Shown: positions 46,245 through 54,967 of the stretch, in pieces | Numbering within the stretch: position 1 is the stretch's first letter | Layout: every line of letters begins with the position of its first letter | Source: Typhlomys cinereus | Lineage: Eukaryota > Chordata > Mammalia > Rodentia > Platacanthomyidae | Assembly (NCBI GenBank): GCA_023101885.1 | Contig: JALPQD010000823.1 | Location: 310,001 to 374,000 of the forward strand | Length of the DNA stretch: 64,000 nt | Direction of reading: 5' to 3' | Position numbers and translations under genes: made by a program | Notes under the pieces: generated by a model | Told to the model about the DNA's origin: nothing | The model's input: the letters and a program-made list of their open reading frames with translations, nothing else | Database searches by the model: none

Positions 46245-47315
46245 TTATATTTGCCTTCTGTTCTCCTGGATGTGCCTGTTTTTTTCTTCACGCTTGAGTA
46301 TCATTTCTAGCATTTTTTGAAGGCCTGGTTTGGTGGACATGTATCCCTTAAAGTTGTCTTTGTGCTGGAAAATTTTCCTTTCTCCCTCAATCATGACAGA
46401 TAGTTTTGCAGGGTAAATCAGCCTGGGTTGACATTTTTGCTCATTCAATACTTGAAGTATGTCTCTCCAAGCTCTTCTTGCTTTTATTGTTTCGACTGAG
46501 AAGTCATTTGTTATTTTAATAGGTTTACCTTTAAAAGTGACTTTTTTTTTCTCCCTTGAAGCTCTCAGCACCAGTTCTTTATCTTGAATGTTGAGTGTTT
46601 TAACTATTATTTGCCGCGGCGTGCTTCTATTTTGGTCGTATCTGTTTGGGGTGCGGAATGCCTCTTGTATATGGATGGGCCTCTGTTTTTTTAGATGAGT
46701 AAAGTTTTCCTTGATGATCTTTTGAAAAATTTCCTCAGGGGTGGTATTTTGAGATTCTTGCTCTGGTATTCCATGAATACACACGTTAGGCTTCTTCAGG
46801 GTGTCCCATATCTCTTGGATATTTCTCTCAAGTATCTTTTTGGCTTTAACCACCTCTTCCATTGAGCTGGTTAGTACTCCCACTTTATCTTCAAGGTCTG
46901 AAATTCTGTTTTCTGCTTCGTTAGTTCTGTTGATAAGACTCTCTGTGGCGTTCTGGGTTGAAGATAACTTGTCTTTTAGCTCAGTTTTAAACTCTGCTTG
47001 AGTTTGTTTTAACTGCTCTATGGCACTTTTTGTTTCTTGCACTGTTTTTCTCAACTCCTCCAGATGTCTGTTGTGTTCCTCTTCAAAGCAATTGATTCGA
47101 TTATGTAATTCCTCCCGGATTTCCTCTTTCATAGTATTGAACATGGTAATGATCATATTTTGAAAGACTTTATCCTGGGTGAGGCTTTCTTGGCCTTTTT
47201 CCGCTGGTTTGTTCTTGTTGGAGTCTAACATTATGGGATTAATTTCTTCAGTGGGAAATTGGTTTACTTGAGTGTCGCTTCTCATGGATTTGCACTTTGA
47301 CTTTGGCATTGTCAT
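46245..47315 (-). CDS. L1 ORF1 protein (RNA-binding trimer), intact
   Basis: 356 codons, close to the usual 340-370. ORF1p coats L1 RNA as a trimer and acts as a nucleic-acid chaperone in the retrotransposition particle. Order: basic, flexible N-terminus (MTMPKSKCKSM); a long coiled coil at about residues 50-175 with heptad-like Leu/Ile spacing (MKEEIREELHNRINCFEEEH through ISDLEDKVG); the RRM starting at NVCIHGIPEQES (about 177); and the C-terminal domain with RRAWRDILQVLNEQKCQPR and LIYPAKLSV. The ATG is preceded by the 5' UTR and followed by ORF2 after 49 bases. I see no internal stop or frameshift. Confidence 0.92.
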   Translation of the reverse strand: MTMPKSKCKSMRSDTQVNQFPTEEINPIMLDSNKNKPAEKGQESLTQDKVFQNMIITMFNTMKEEIREELHNRINCFEEEHNRHLEELRKTVQETKSAIEQLKQTQAEFKTELKDKLSSTQNATESLINRTNEAENRISDLEDKVGVLTSSMEEVVKAKKILERNIQEIWDTLKKPNVCIHGIPEQESQNTTPEEIFQKIIKENFTHLKKQRPIHIQEAFRTPNRYDQNRSTPRQIIVKTLNIQDKELVLRASREKKKVTFKGKPIKITNDFSVETIKARRAWRDILQVLNEQKCQPRLIYPAKLSVMIEGERKIFQHKDNFKGYMSTKPGLQKMLEMILKREEKNRHIQENRRQI

Positions 47316-47688
47316 TTTAACTCTTAAGATCTCTCAATTTCACTAAACTGAATTATTTGGCCTGGGGTCCTGGTGGGCGGACGGGGGCGGAGACTTACCT
47401 AGGGCGCGGGGTCAGGCCCGGCTGGACCACGGGTGCGCGTCCCGACCGGCGGCGTGGGGTGGGGTTTAAAGGGAGCATGGGCACGTTGGCGTGGAGCTAT
47501 TTAACCCGAGGGCAGCTGTTGCGGGGCCCGGGCGCAAGGGGAGGTCCTCCTCCTCCCTCAGCCCCCGTGGGGCTCCGGCTGGATGGTGGGAGTCGGAGCC
47601 GGGTCCCTGTGGGCTGACCTGGGGTCCTAGGGCGCCGGGTGAGGCCCGGCTGGACCGCGCGCGCATCCCCACCGGGGGAGCGGGGCGG
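47316..47688 (-). promoter_or_regulatory. L1 5' UTR with repeat units
   Basis: GC-rich, CpG-rich. Two units start with GGGGTCC(T) and share GAGGCCCGGCTGGACC and CGCG(C)GTCCC-like blocks: about 47360-47600 (complete) and about 47608-47688 (partial). The element at 16851-22290 has the same arrangement (21965-22195 and 22196-22289). Tandem promoter monomers of this kind are known in mouse L1. Confidence 0.7.
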
Positions 47689-47703
47689 TGATTTATCACT
47701 TTA
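47689..47703. repeat. Target-site duplication, right copy (full-length L1)
   Basis: TGATTTATCACTTTA, after which the older L1 ORF2 resumes (GATGCTGTAGGG). Confidence 0.92.
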
Positions 47704-48079
47704 GATGCTGTAGGGTTTGCTTAGTGAATGTGGAGAGGCCCGTGCAAATATGTTCAGTATTGTGAAGTCTTCCTGGTAAATTGTACCAGTTACTAAAATG
47801 TAGTAACCATCTGTGTCTCTTGTGATTTTTTTTTTTTGCTTTGAAGTCCACTTTGTCTGATAGCATAATGGTACACCTGGTATTTCCTGGTTCCATTAGC
47901 TTGCAGAATTTTGCAGCCTTTTATTTTTAGGATGTGCCTATCTTTTGTGTTGAGATGAATTTCCTAAAGGCAGCAAATTGTTGGATTATGATTTTTAATC
48001 CAGGTTTGTAATCTGTGAGTTAATTCCATTGACATTTAATGTTATGATGAAGAAATTATTTTTAATTCTGGACTTTTTT

Positions 48080-49180
48080 ATGTTTAGTTGCTTTTGTAAG
48101 TGTATTATTTGGCTTTTAGGTTTTGGTCGTGTTATAATTCTCTTCTGTCCTCTTGGATAAGCTTGTTTTTCTTCAGTCTTGAGTATCATTTCTAGCATTT
48201 TTTGAAAGCCTGGTTTCGTAGACATGTAAGCCTTCAAGTTGTCTTTGTGCTGGAAAACTTTTCTTTCTCCCTCGATCATGATAGATAGTTTTGCCAGGTA
48301 TATCAACCTGAGATGACATTTTTGCTCATTCAATCCTTGAAGTACGTCTCTCTAAGCATTTCTTGCTTTCACTGTTTCCATTGAGAAGTCATTTGTTATT
48401 TTAGTAGGTTTACCTTTAAAAGTGACTTGTTTTTTTTCTCTTGAGGCTTTCAGCACCTTTCCTTTGTCTTGAATGTCAAATGTTTTGACTATTATTTGCC
48501 ATGCTGAGTTTCTATTTTGGTCATATTTGTTTAAGGTGAAGAATGCCTCTTGTATTTGGATGGCCTGTGTATCTTAAGATGAGAGAAGTTTTCATTTATG
48601 ATAGTTTGAAAAATTTCCTCAGGTGTGGTATTTTGGGATTCTTGCTCTGGTATTCCATGAATGTGCATGTTAGGTTTCTTCAGGATGTCCCATAACTCGA
48701 ATATTCCTCTCAAGTATCATTTTGGCTTTAACAACCTCTTCCATTTATCTGTTTAATTCTGCCACTTTGTCTTCAAGATCCGAAATTCTATTTTCTGCCT
48801 TGATAGTTCTATTGGTAAGACTGTCTGGTGAGTTCTGTGTTGAGGATAACTTGTCTTTTAGTTCAATTTTAAAGTCTACCTGAGACTGTTTTAACTGCTC
48901 CTTGCCTATTTTTGTTTCTTGAACTATTTTTCTCAACTCCTCCAGGTGTCTGTTGTGTTCTTGTTCAAAGTGGTTGATGCGGATATTTAACTCCTCCTGC
49001 ATTTCCTCTTTCATAGTATTGACTATGGTAATTATCATGCTTTGGAAGTCATTAACTTAGGTCTGGCTTTCTTGGCTATTTTCTGTGAATTTGTTCTTGT
49101 TGGAATCTGTCACTGTGGAGTTAATTCTTTCAGTGGGAGATTTGTTTCTCATGGATCTTCCCTTTGACTTGGGCATTGTT
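48080..49180 (-). pseudogene. ORF1 remnant of the older L1
   Basis: Fragments in order: N-terminal coiled coil (48745-49038: MIITIVNTMKEEMQEELNIR), RRM start (48531-48713: KKPNMHIHGIPEQES), C-terminal domain (47995-48333: MNEQKCHLRLIYLAKLSIM). Several frameshifts and substitutions; clearly older than 46245-47315. Confidence 0.85.
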
Positions 49181-49189
49181 GTTTTTGTC

Positions 49190-49653
49190 TCTTGAGTCTT
49201 TAAAGTTTCTATTTGTTTTTGACTGAACTGATTTAGTTGGTATAACTGCTCTCTGGCAGTTATTACTTGTGGTTGCTTTGGAATTAGGTGCGTTTTTCTG
49301 TTGTTATTTTTATTTCCAAGATGAGGCTATTAGACTGTTAGTACATCAATTAAATCAGTTTTAGTAGACAGAGGGTGTCTTACCTGGTCTGCAAGCGAGC
49401 AAGCGTGTGTTCACAGCAGGAGGAAGGGGAGGAGGGGCTAAGGATGGTAGGCGGGCTTCACCTGGGACCTGGAGTGTGGCCAGTAGTCCACCCAAGCCCT
49501 GGCCAGCTTTGGCACTGTTCAGTCTGGATGGTGGACGGGGCTGGGAGGAGCGGGTGACCTGGGTTCTGGTGGGGAGTACCTGGGAAGCAGGGTGCCTTAC
49601 CTGAACCACACAAGTGAGCATGCATTCAGGGCCAGCGGAAGGGGAGGAAGGGG
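49190..49653 (-). promoter_or_regulatory. 5' UTR of the older L1
   Basis: AT-rich part next to ORF1 (49190-49375), then GC-rich units: GGTCTGCAAGCGAGCAAGCG (about 49388) and TGAACCACACAAGTGAGC (about 49602) begin two similar blocks, again a repeated layout. Sequence differs from the younger element's units, suggesting promoter turnover. Confidence 0.55.
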
Positions 49654-49667
49654 TTGTTGAATATTTT

Positions 49668-50190
49668 AATGTAGTCCAGACTTGTCCATAAATTGCTTTA
49701 AATCATGACTGGCTTTCAAATCATTATTCTCCTGCCTCAACCTCCCAAGTACAAGGTCAACAGAGGAACAGCACTAAATCAGCAATTGCACACTGAATGT
49801 GCACAGATAATTGAATATCCTTGTTTAGACATAAATATATGTAACGAATGGCTCTAAGTACATGGGTCTTTTACTAAATCATAACCACAATAGCTAAGAA
49901 ATGAACCAAACTAGATGTCCATCGACTAACAAATTGTTATTGAAAATATAAATATATAAAATGTGGTTTTATTCAGTTGTAAAGAAATGTTTAATTAATT
50001 AATCTTTTTGAGAAAATCAGTAAATCTAGGAAGCTGGAAAGGGCCTCTGAGCAGAACGGGGTTAGGGAAGAGTTTTCTGGGTTCTGGAGGAAGTAGTAGA
50101 AATCATGTGATATAAGAGAGCACTACTGAGGGAGAAAACATTTAGAGGCCTGATGGTAGAGGAAACTGGAAACTAAAAAGGTAGTGAAAA
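49668..50190. other. Spacer with old L1 and B1-like scraps
   Basis: 49700-49755 has CTCCTGCCTCAACCTCCCAA, typical of the B1/Alu complement. 49840-49990 (CAATAGCTAAGAAATGAACC, GATGTCCATCGAC, AAAATGTGG) resembles the ORF2 end of an old mammalian L1, plus strand. Both are short and diverged. Confidence 0.5.
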
Positions 50191-51762
50191 AGATTTCCCA
50201 TAACTAAGGATACATAAAAACTCACTATTTTCTAAGTCTATGAATAATAATCATAATAATCATAATCGTAATACTACTGTTTAAACAGAATCACACTGTA
50301 TGCTTGCATAATGCTCCTTCTCCAAACCAATGGAAAATCTCCAAGCTAGGTCTGGGAAAGCTGCCTGTTTGCTATTGGTCAGGGAGACCAATGGAACTAC
50401 TCTTCCAACAATACAGGATATTAACATTGTACTGTATCACTCACCAGAGATGGTCATAAGACTGTATTACTGGAAACAGCACACATTTTCATGCAGATCA
50501 ATTTGGAAGAAAAAGATTTCCCATAACTAAGGATACATAAAAACTCACTATTTTCTAAGGCTATGAATAATAATCATAATAATCATAATCGTAATACTAC
50601 TGTTTAAACAGAATCACACTGTATGCTTGCATAATGCTCCTTCTCCAAACCAATGGAAAATGTCCAAGCTAGGTCTGGGAAAGCTGCCTGTTTGCTATTG
50701 GTCAGGGAGACCAATGGAACTACTCTTCCAACAACACAGGATATTAACATTGTACTGTATCACTCACCAGAGATGGTCATAAGACTGTATTACTGGAAAC
50801 AGCAAACATTTCTGCAATTAGAAAGATTTCCATCTAAGGATCATAAACTCACTATTTTCTAAGGCTTGAATAATCATATGAATACTCTGTTAACAGAATC
50901 ACACTGTATGCTTGTAATGCTCCTTCTCCAAACCAATGGAAAATCTCCAGCCTAGGGTCTGGGGAAAGCTGCCTGTTTGCTATTGGTCAGGGAGACCAAT
51001 GGAACTACTCTTCCAACAACACAGGATATTAACATTGTACTGTATCACTCACCAGAGATGGTCATAAGACTGTATTACTGGAACAGCACACATTTTCATG
51101 CAGATCAATTTGGAAGAAAGATTTCCCATAACTAAGGATACATAAAAACTCACTATTTTCTAAGGCTATGAATAATAATCATAATAATCATAATCGTAAT
51201 ACTACTGTTTAACAGAATCACACTGTATGCTTGCATAATGCTCCTTCTCCAAACCAATGGAAAATGTCCAAGCTAGGTCTGGGAAAGCTGCCTGTTTGCT
51301 ATTGGTCAGGGAGACCAATGGAACTACTCTTCCAACAACACAGGATATTAACATTGTACTGTATCACTCACCAGAGATGGTCATAAGACTGTATTACTGG
51401 AAACAGCACACATTTTCATGCAGATCAATTTGGAAGAAAAAGATTTCCCATAACTAAGGATACATAAAAACTCACTATTTTCTAAGGCTATGAATAATAA
51501 TCATAATAATCATAATCGTAATACTACTGTTTAAACAGAATCACACTGTATGCTTGCATAATGCTCCTTTTCCAAACCAATGGAAAATCCCCAAGCTAGG
51601 TCTGGGAAAGCTGCCTGTTTGCTATTGGTCAGGGAGACCAATGGAACTACTCTTCCAACAATACAGGATATTAACATTGTACTGTATCACTCACCAGAGA
51701 TGGTCATAAGACTGTATTACTGGAAACAGCACACATTTTCATGCAGATCAATTTGGAAGATA
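50191..51762 (+). repeat. Five-unit tandem repeat, unit about 322 bp
   Basis: Units begin AGATTTCCCATAAC at 50191, 50514, 50824, 51119 and 51441 (lengths 323, 310, 295, 322, 322). Units 1, 4 and 5 are nearly identical; unit 3 and the end of unit 2 differ mainly by small deletions. Each unit has an (AATAATCAT)n-like stretch, GCTTGCATAATGC, CCAATGG, and a perfect dyad ATTGGTC-AGGGA-GACCAAT (first at 50374-50392). A 65-69 codon frame starting MEN(V/L/P)QARSGK is shared because the units are copies; I see no other evidence that it is coding. Found only in the second V cassette. Confidence 0.93.
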
Positions 51763-52646
51763 AAAATCCATCAGTAGTTCCTCCCAGATCATAAACTATA
51801 AAGTATAATAATGACATGATAGAAAGACGTGTCCAGTTGCATGATTTTTATGGGAGTGACAAGAAGTCTTCTAATTAGACTTGTAGCCTCTCTATAGGAG
51901 GAACTTAAACATAGTTTAGAACCCTATCCCATAAAGATGTCATAACAACTTGTGGTGAGGCGTGGAAGCTACCCTTGTTTCCTAAATAGACATGGTATCC
52001 AAATTCCCTTTTAAATCCTTAAGTCCATTCCATGGATTAGTGCTACTCTCAGCCTTCATCAAAGACGCTTTAATTACAATGTGACACTGTTAGTAAAGAC
52101 ACTCACGAGGGAAGAAAGTGCTAGAATTAATTACTGTGCAGTGTTTGACAAGACAGAAATATCCCCATCAAGGCTCAGAGAATATCTCAGATGAAGCTAT
52201 GGAAAGAATGAAAGAGTCAGGGAGTCTCAGGGAGTATTGTGAACAGACTCTTGAAGACACAACACGGCAGTCACACCTATGAATTCATTACAGCTGGGGC
52301 AGGGCAGACCCAACACAGTGGATGGTGTCTCACAACCTGTGAGAGGCTGTGAATCATTTTAATTGAGGGATGAAGGTTAGCAAGTCTTGTTGGGACAGGA
52401 TGAACATTCATTCAGCTTTGCTTCCACCATGCATGAATGTTGAGAGGTGCTTGCACAATACACTCGGGAAGATCTTTCAATACCTCAGCTGTTGTAGCTG
52501 ACAAGGCAGAACATGGCTTAACCAAGGGATTCACGGTCCAGAGCCCCCAACTGTAACCAACTGCCCCAACTTCCCTATTTGCTCTGTTCTGCACAGGTGC
52601 AGAGTTTGTTTAGTGTCTGTGCAGAATGGACAACCTTGAGCAAGGA
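51763..52646. other. 3' flank of V6
   Basis: Non-coding; from about 52530 it aligns with the V2 3' flank (GGTCCAGAGCCC, ACTGCCCCAACTTCCCT). The V2 equivalent of 51763-52400 was not identified. Confidence 0.55.
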
Positions 52647-52673
52647 AGCTTTTGTTGTGTGTGTATCACTGTA
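52647..52673 (-). promoter_or_regulatory. V6 RSS, heptamer damaged
   Basis: On the minus strand: heptamer TACAGTG (52667-52673; first base changed), spacer ATACACACACA (11 bp), nonamer ACAAAAGCT (52647-52655). Confidence 0.75.
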
Positions 52674-53402
52674 AGAAGTACATGTAGAGGGTGAAAGCAG
52701 TAATAATAAACTAAGGTATCCTGAGATGATTTTGAGTGTGAAATCTGTCTCTGATCCACTGCCACTGAATCTGTCAGCAATGACCTGTTTAGGAACCAAC
52801 AACTCAGGAGTTTAGAGACTGGCTTGGTTTCTGCAGGAACCAATACAAATGGGTGTTTCCATCAGAGTGTTTGATGTTCTGACTAGACCTGCAGGAGATG
52901 GAAGGTGGCTCTCCAAGTGTGACAGCCAGTGACAGAGGAGTCTGGCTCATCACAACATCCCCACTGGAAGCCGAAACAAGATCAGAAGAGCAAAGACTTG
53001 AATAAAATTTGTAAGTATTAATTACAATAAATTTTATACTATTTTACACATTTCAAATGAGATCTTTACATTTTTCTGTGAAATATTTGCTCATTAAACA
53101 CAAATCCTTTTTCCCTAAAGGCCTTAAAGGGGCTTTACATATAACTTACATATAATATATTACCCATTTCATGACTGCCAAGCTCATATACTGTCTTCAC
53201 TGGAATCTCTCCCATAGCACTAAACCTCACAAGCCTATCCTAGAAGACAAAATCCGCCATCACTTGCATGGACTTTAGAAAGCACCTGAGAAACAGTGCA
53301 GCCCCAGAGCTCCTTCTGCCTCTGGATTCTGCTTCTTAATCTGTAACTCTTTACCAGGAACCCAGATTATTAGCAGCCCAGGAGGTAAACAGAGCACTTC
53401 AT
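52674..53402 (-). pseudogene. V6: IGKV2-like pseudogene, paralogue of V2
   Basis: Leader exon 53355-53402 (48 nt) reads MKCSVYLLG and then needs +1 to continue LLIIWVPG; donor GTAAAG. V exon 52674-52970. The acceptor AG of V2 (TTTCAG) is GG here (TTTCGG), so normal splicing of the leader intron is lost. FR1 is open: [20 protein letters not shown], then ISCRSS with Cys23; FR2 [10 protein letters not shown], then a one-base loss gives TGA. FR3 keeps DRFSGSGSETDFTLKI, then a deletion removes most of the segment before the terminal cysteine. It does not share V2's FR1 stop or Cys23 change, so the two died independently. Confidence 0.87.
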
Positions 53403-53498
53403 TATTTGAAGGTGAACTAAAGAGTGTGCTCATCTAGACAAGATTACAGTTGAGCTTTTATCTCTAACTTTCAGGAGAAGGTCCCCTGTGGGGAGCCA

Positions 53499-53508
53499 TA
53501 TGCAGTAT
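53499..53508 (-). promoter_or_regulatory. V6 octamer remnant
   Basis: TATGCAGTAT where V2 has TATGCAAATAT; the octamer is broken by a deletion and substitution. Context (GGGGAGCCATATGCA versus GGGGAGACATATGCA) shows it is the same site. Confidence 0.6.
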
Positions 53509-53904
53509 CATAAGAGTGCAGCTTCATAGACAGGAGGAACCACTTTTCCATGTATGTAAAAAACTGAAATATTTTCCATATCAGGAATGAAACGAGGGGA
53601 ACAACATGTCTTTCATGAGTGGAGAATAACGAGATGGCAAGAAACAATCAATCTGCAAAATAAGGGATGACCATGACCTTCATCATAAGTGCTCAGGTAC
53701 AATGGAAAGAGTGAAACGGAGACCAACGTGTGTAGACTTTCTCTGGGAACTGAACCACTGTGCAGCACCTACTAGTTAAACTCATCAACAAAGAGCTACT
53801 AAATCTACTGTTGTTCTAGAGAGTCAAAATGAGAACAAGATCGTTCATGTGTATTTCTGTACCTTACTCACCCATTTATGTTTAAGAATATGAAAAGAAG
53901 GGGC
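53509..53904. other. V6 upstream flank
   Basis: Non-coding, no repeat family recognised. Confidence 0.5.
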
Positions 53905-54095
53905 TGGTGAGACAAATCAATGGGGAAGACATCTGTAAACAATCCTGGCTGTGTATATTTAATCTGTTGAAGTGCAACTATAGAAGGAGAGGACCAAATT
54001 CCAAAGAAGTTGTTCTTTCACCTCCCCAGACACCATGACATGTTCCCTCTTTCTATGCCACTCTGCTTTTATCTTGAATAAAATAAAAAAGAACA
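53905..54095 (+). repeat. Degraded tRNA-headed SINE
   Basis: GGGGCTGGTGAGACAAATCAATGGGG head, degenerate middle, CTTGAATAAAATAAAAAAG tail. Same family as 3958. Confidence 0.55.
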
Positions 54096-54445
54096 TTAAG
54101 TGCTTGTGTCAGGACCTAATTTTTCATCATAGTCATGTAAATAAAATTCTACACGAACAAAAAAATACTCAAATTGCCAAGAAAGTAGAATAACATGCTA
54201 ACTATCACAAGATCGTAAAAACAAAACAAGCATTAAAAATAATAAAAAAGTTGCCTACATATAATTCTGGGGATGAAGTGGGGTGAAGAGAGGTGAGGTG
54301 AACAGGAGCTGTCCAGGGTGCTTCAGCCAACTCTCCCTGTGAACAGTGAGCCTGGCTGCATCTGAGAGATGGGCTAAAGAAGGTGGAATTGCCTGAAGGA
54401 GCAGCTGAGGCATCCCAGTCTCATGCCTCTGCTTCCCAAGCAGTC
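54096..54445. other. 3' flank of V7
   Basis: AT-rich at first; from about 54310 homologous to the V3 3' flank (GAGCCTGGCTGCATCTGAGAG, CAGCTGAGGCATCCCAG). Confidence 0.6.
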
Positions 54446-54473
54446 ATGTAATGTCATGATGTGCATCACTGTG
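54446..54473 (-). promoter_or_regulatory. V7 RSS, nonamer damaged
   Basis: On the minus strand: consensus heptamer CACAGTG (54467-54473), a correct 12-bp spacer ATGCACATCATG, and nonamer ACATTACAT (54446-54454), which lacks the usual central A run. V3's nonamer is ACATAAACC. Confidence 0.75.
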
Positions 54474-54967
54474 GGAGGGAAATTCCAACTCTGTTGACGG
54501 TGGTAAGTGGCAAGATCTTCAGGCTGCAGGCTGCTGATGGTGAGTGTGAAATCTGTTCCTGATCCACTGCCGCTGAATCTCGAGAAGACAGCAGAGATGG
54601 TCTCAGAAGCATACTTGATGATGAACTTTAGAGCCTGGTTAGGTTTCTGCTGGTCCCAGTGTAAGTTTGTGCTAATACCCTGACTAGCCTGGCATTTCAC
54701 GGAGACTCTCTCCCCAGGGGCCACAGACAGGACAGCTGGAGACTGACTCAGCAGGATGTCACCTCTTGAGGCTGAAAGAACATATAGAGTATTGCAGCAC
54801 TGACATACATGTGAAAATATTGCAATAAAGTTAGAATAGAAGAAAGGATTCTTATTTGTTCAAAAATCTCTGAAGAGCAAGTCAAGATTTCAATTCAAAT
54901 AGTGATCCTAATAATTTCACCCTCTGTACACATTTTACAAGAAGGGCAGGAATTGTGAGAAGAACAT
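54474..54967 (-). pseudogene. V7: V-kappa with open V exon but missing second cysteine
   Basis: The V exon (54474-54771) is open from the acceptor to the [38 protein letters not shown], then [46 protein letters not shown], and CDR3 SWNFPP. The conserved YYC at the end of FR3 has become YHR (TACCACCGT), so the intradomain disulfide with Cys23 cannot form. The FR2 WY is WD. The leader (ATG 54967) reads MFFSQFLPFL and then stops, and no donor is visible. Subfamily as V3 (human IGKV6 / mouse IGKV5-like). Non-functional despite the open exon; these substitutions cannot be explained by indel error. Confidence 0.88.

Larger units (their letters stand above)
41364..47688 (-). mobile_element. Complete 6.3 kb L1, youngest long element
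   Basis: From 5' to 3' on the minus strand: 5' UTR of GC-rich repeat units (47316-47688), ORF1 (46245-47315, intact), a 49-bp gap, ORF2 (42255-46194, frameshifted), 3' UTR with a G-rich polypurine tract and an A/T tail (41364-42254). It is bounded by a perfect 15-nt target-site duplication. Its structure is typical of active mammalian L1, and its ORF1 is the only complete one in the window. Confidence 0.95.
36216..49653 (-). mobile_element. Older full-span L1, heavily interrupted (composite)
   Basis: Outer element of the nested complex. It is flanked by TTGTCGAATATTCT (36202-36215) and TTGTTGAATATTTT (49654-49667), a 14-nt target-site duplication with two differences. Own parts: 3' UTR 36638-37126 and 37596-38100, ORF2 38110-41363 and 47704-48070, ORF1 remnants 48080-49180, 5' UTR 49190-49653. 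Near 38445 about 250 bp of ORF2 is missing. Recognisable pieces: [20 protein letters not shown] (39303-39641), [17 protein letters not shown] (39684-39965), [15 protein letters not shown] (39966-40274). Later insertions are listed separately. Confidence 0.85.

Noticed and set aside
50330..51777. Repeated 65-69 codon frame (MENVQARSGK...) as a small gene family
   Set aside because: All copies are parts of a near-identical DNA tandem repeat, one unit breaks the frame, and there is no signal peptide, domain or splice structure. Similarity follows from the DNA repeat.
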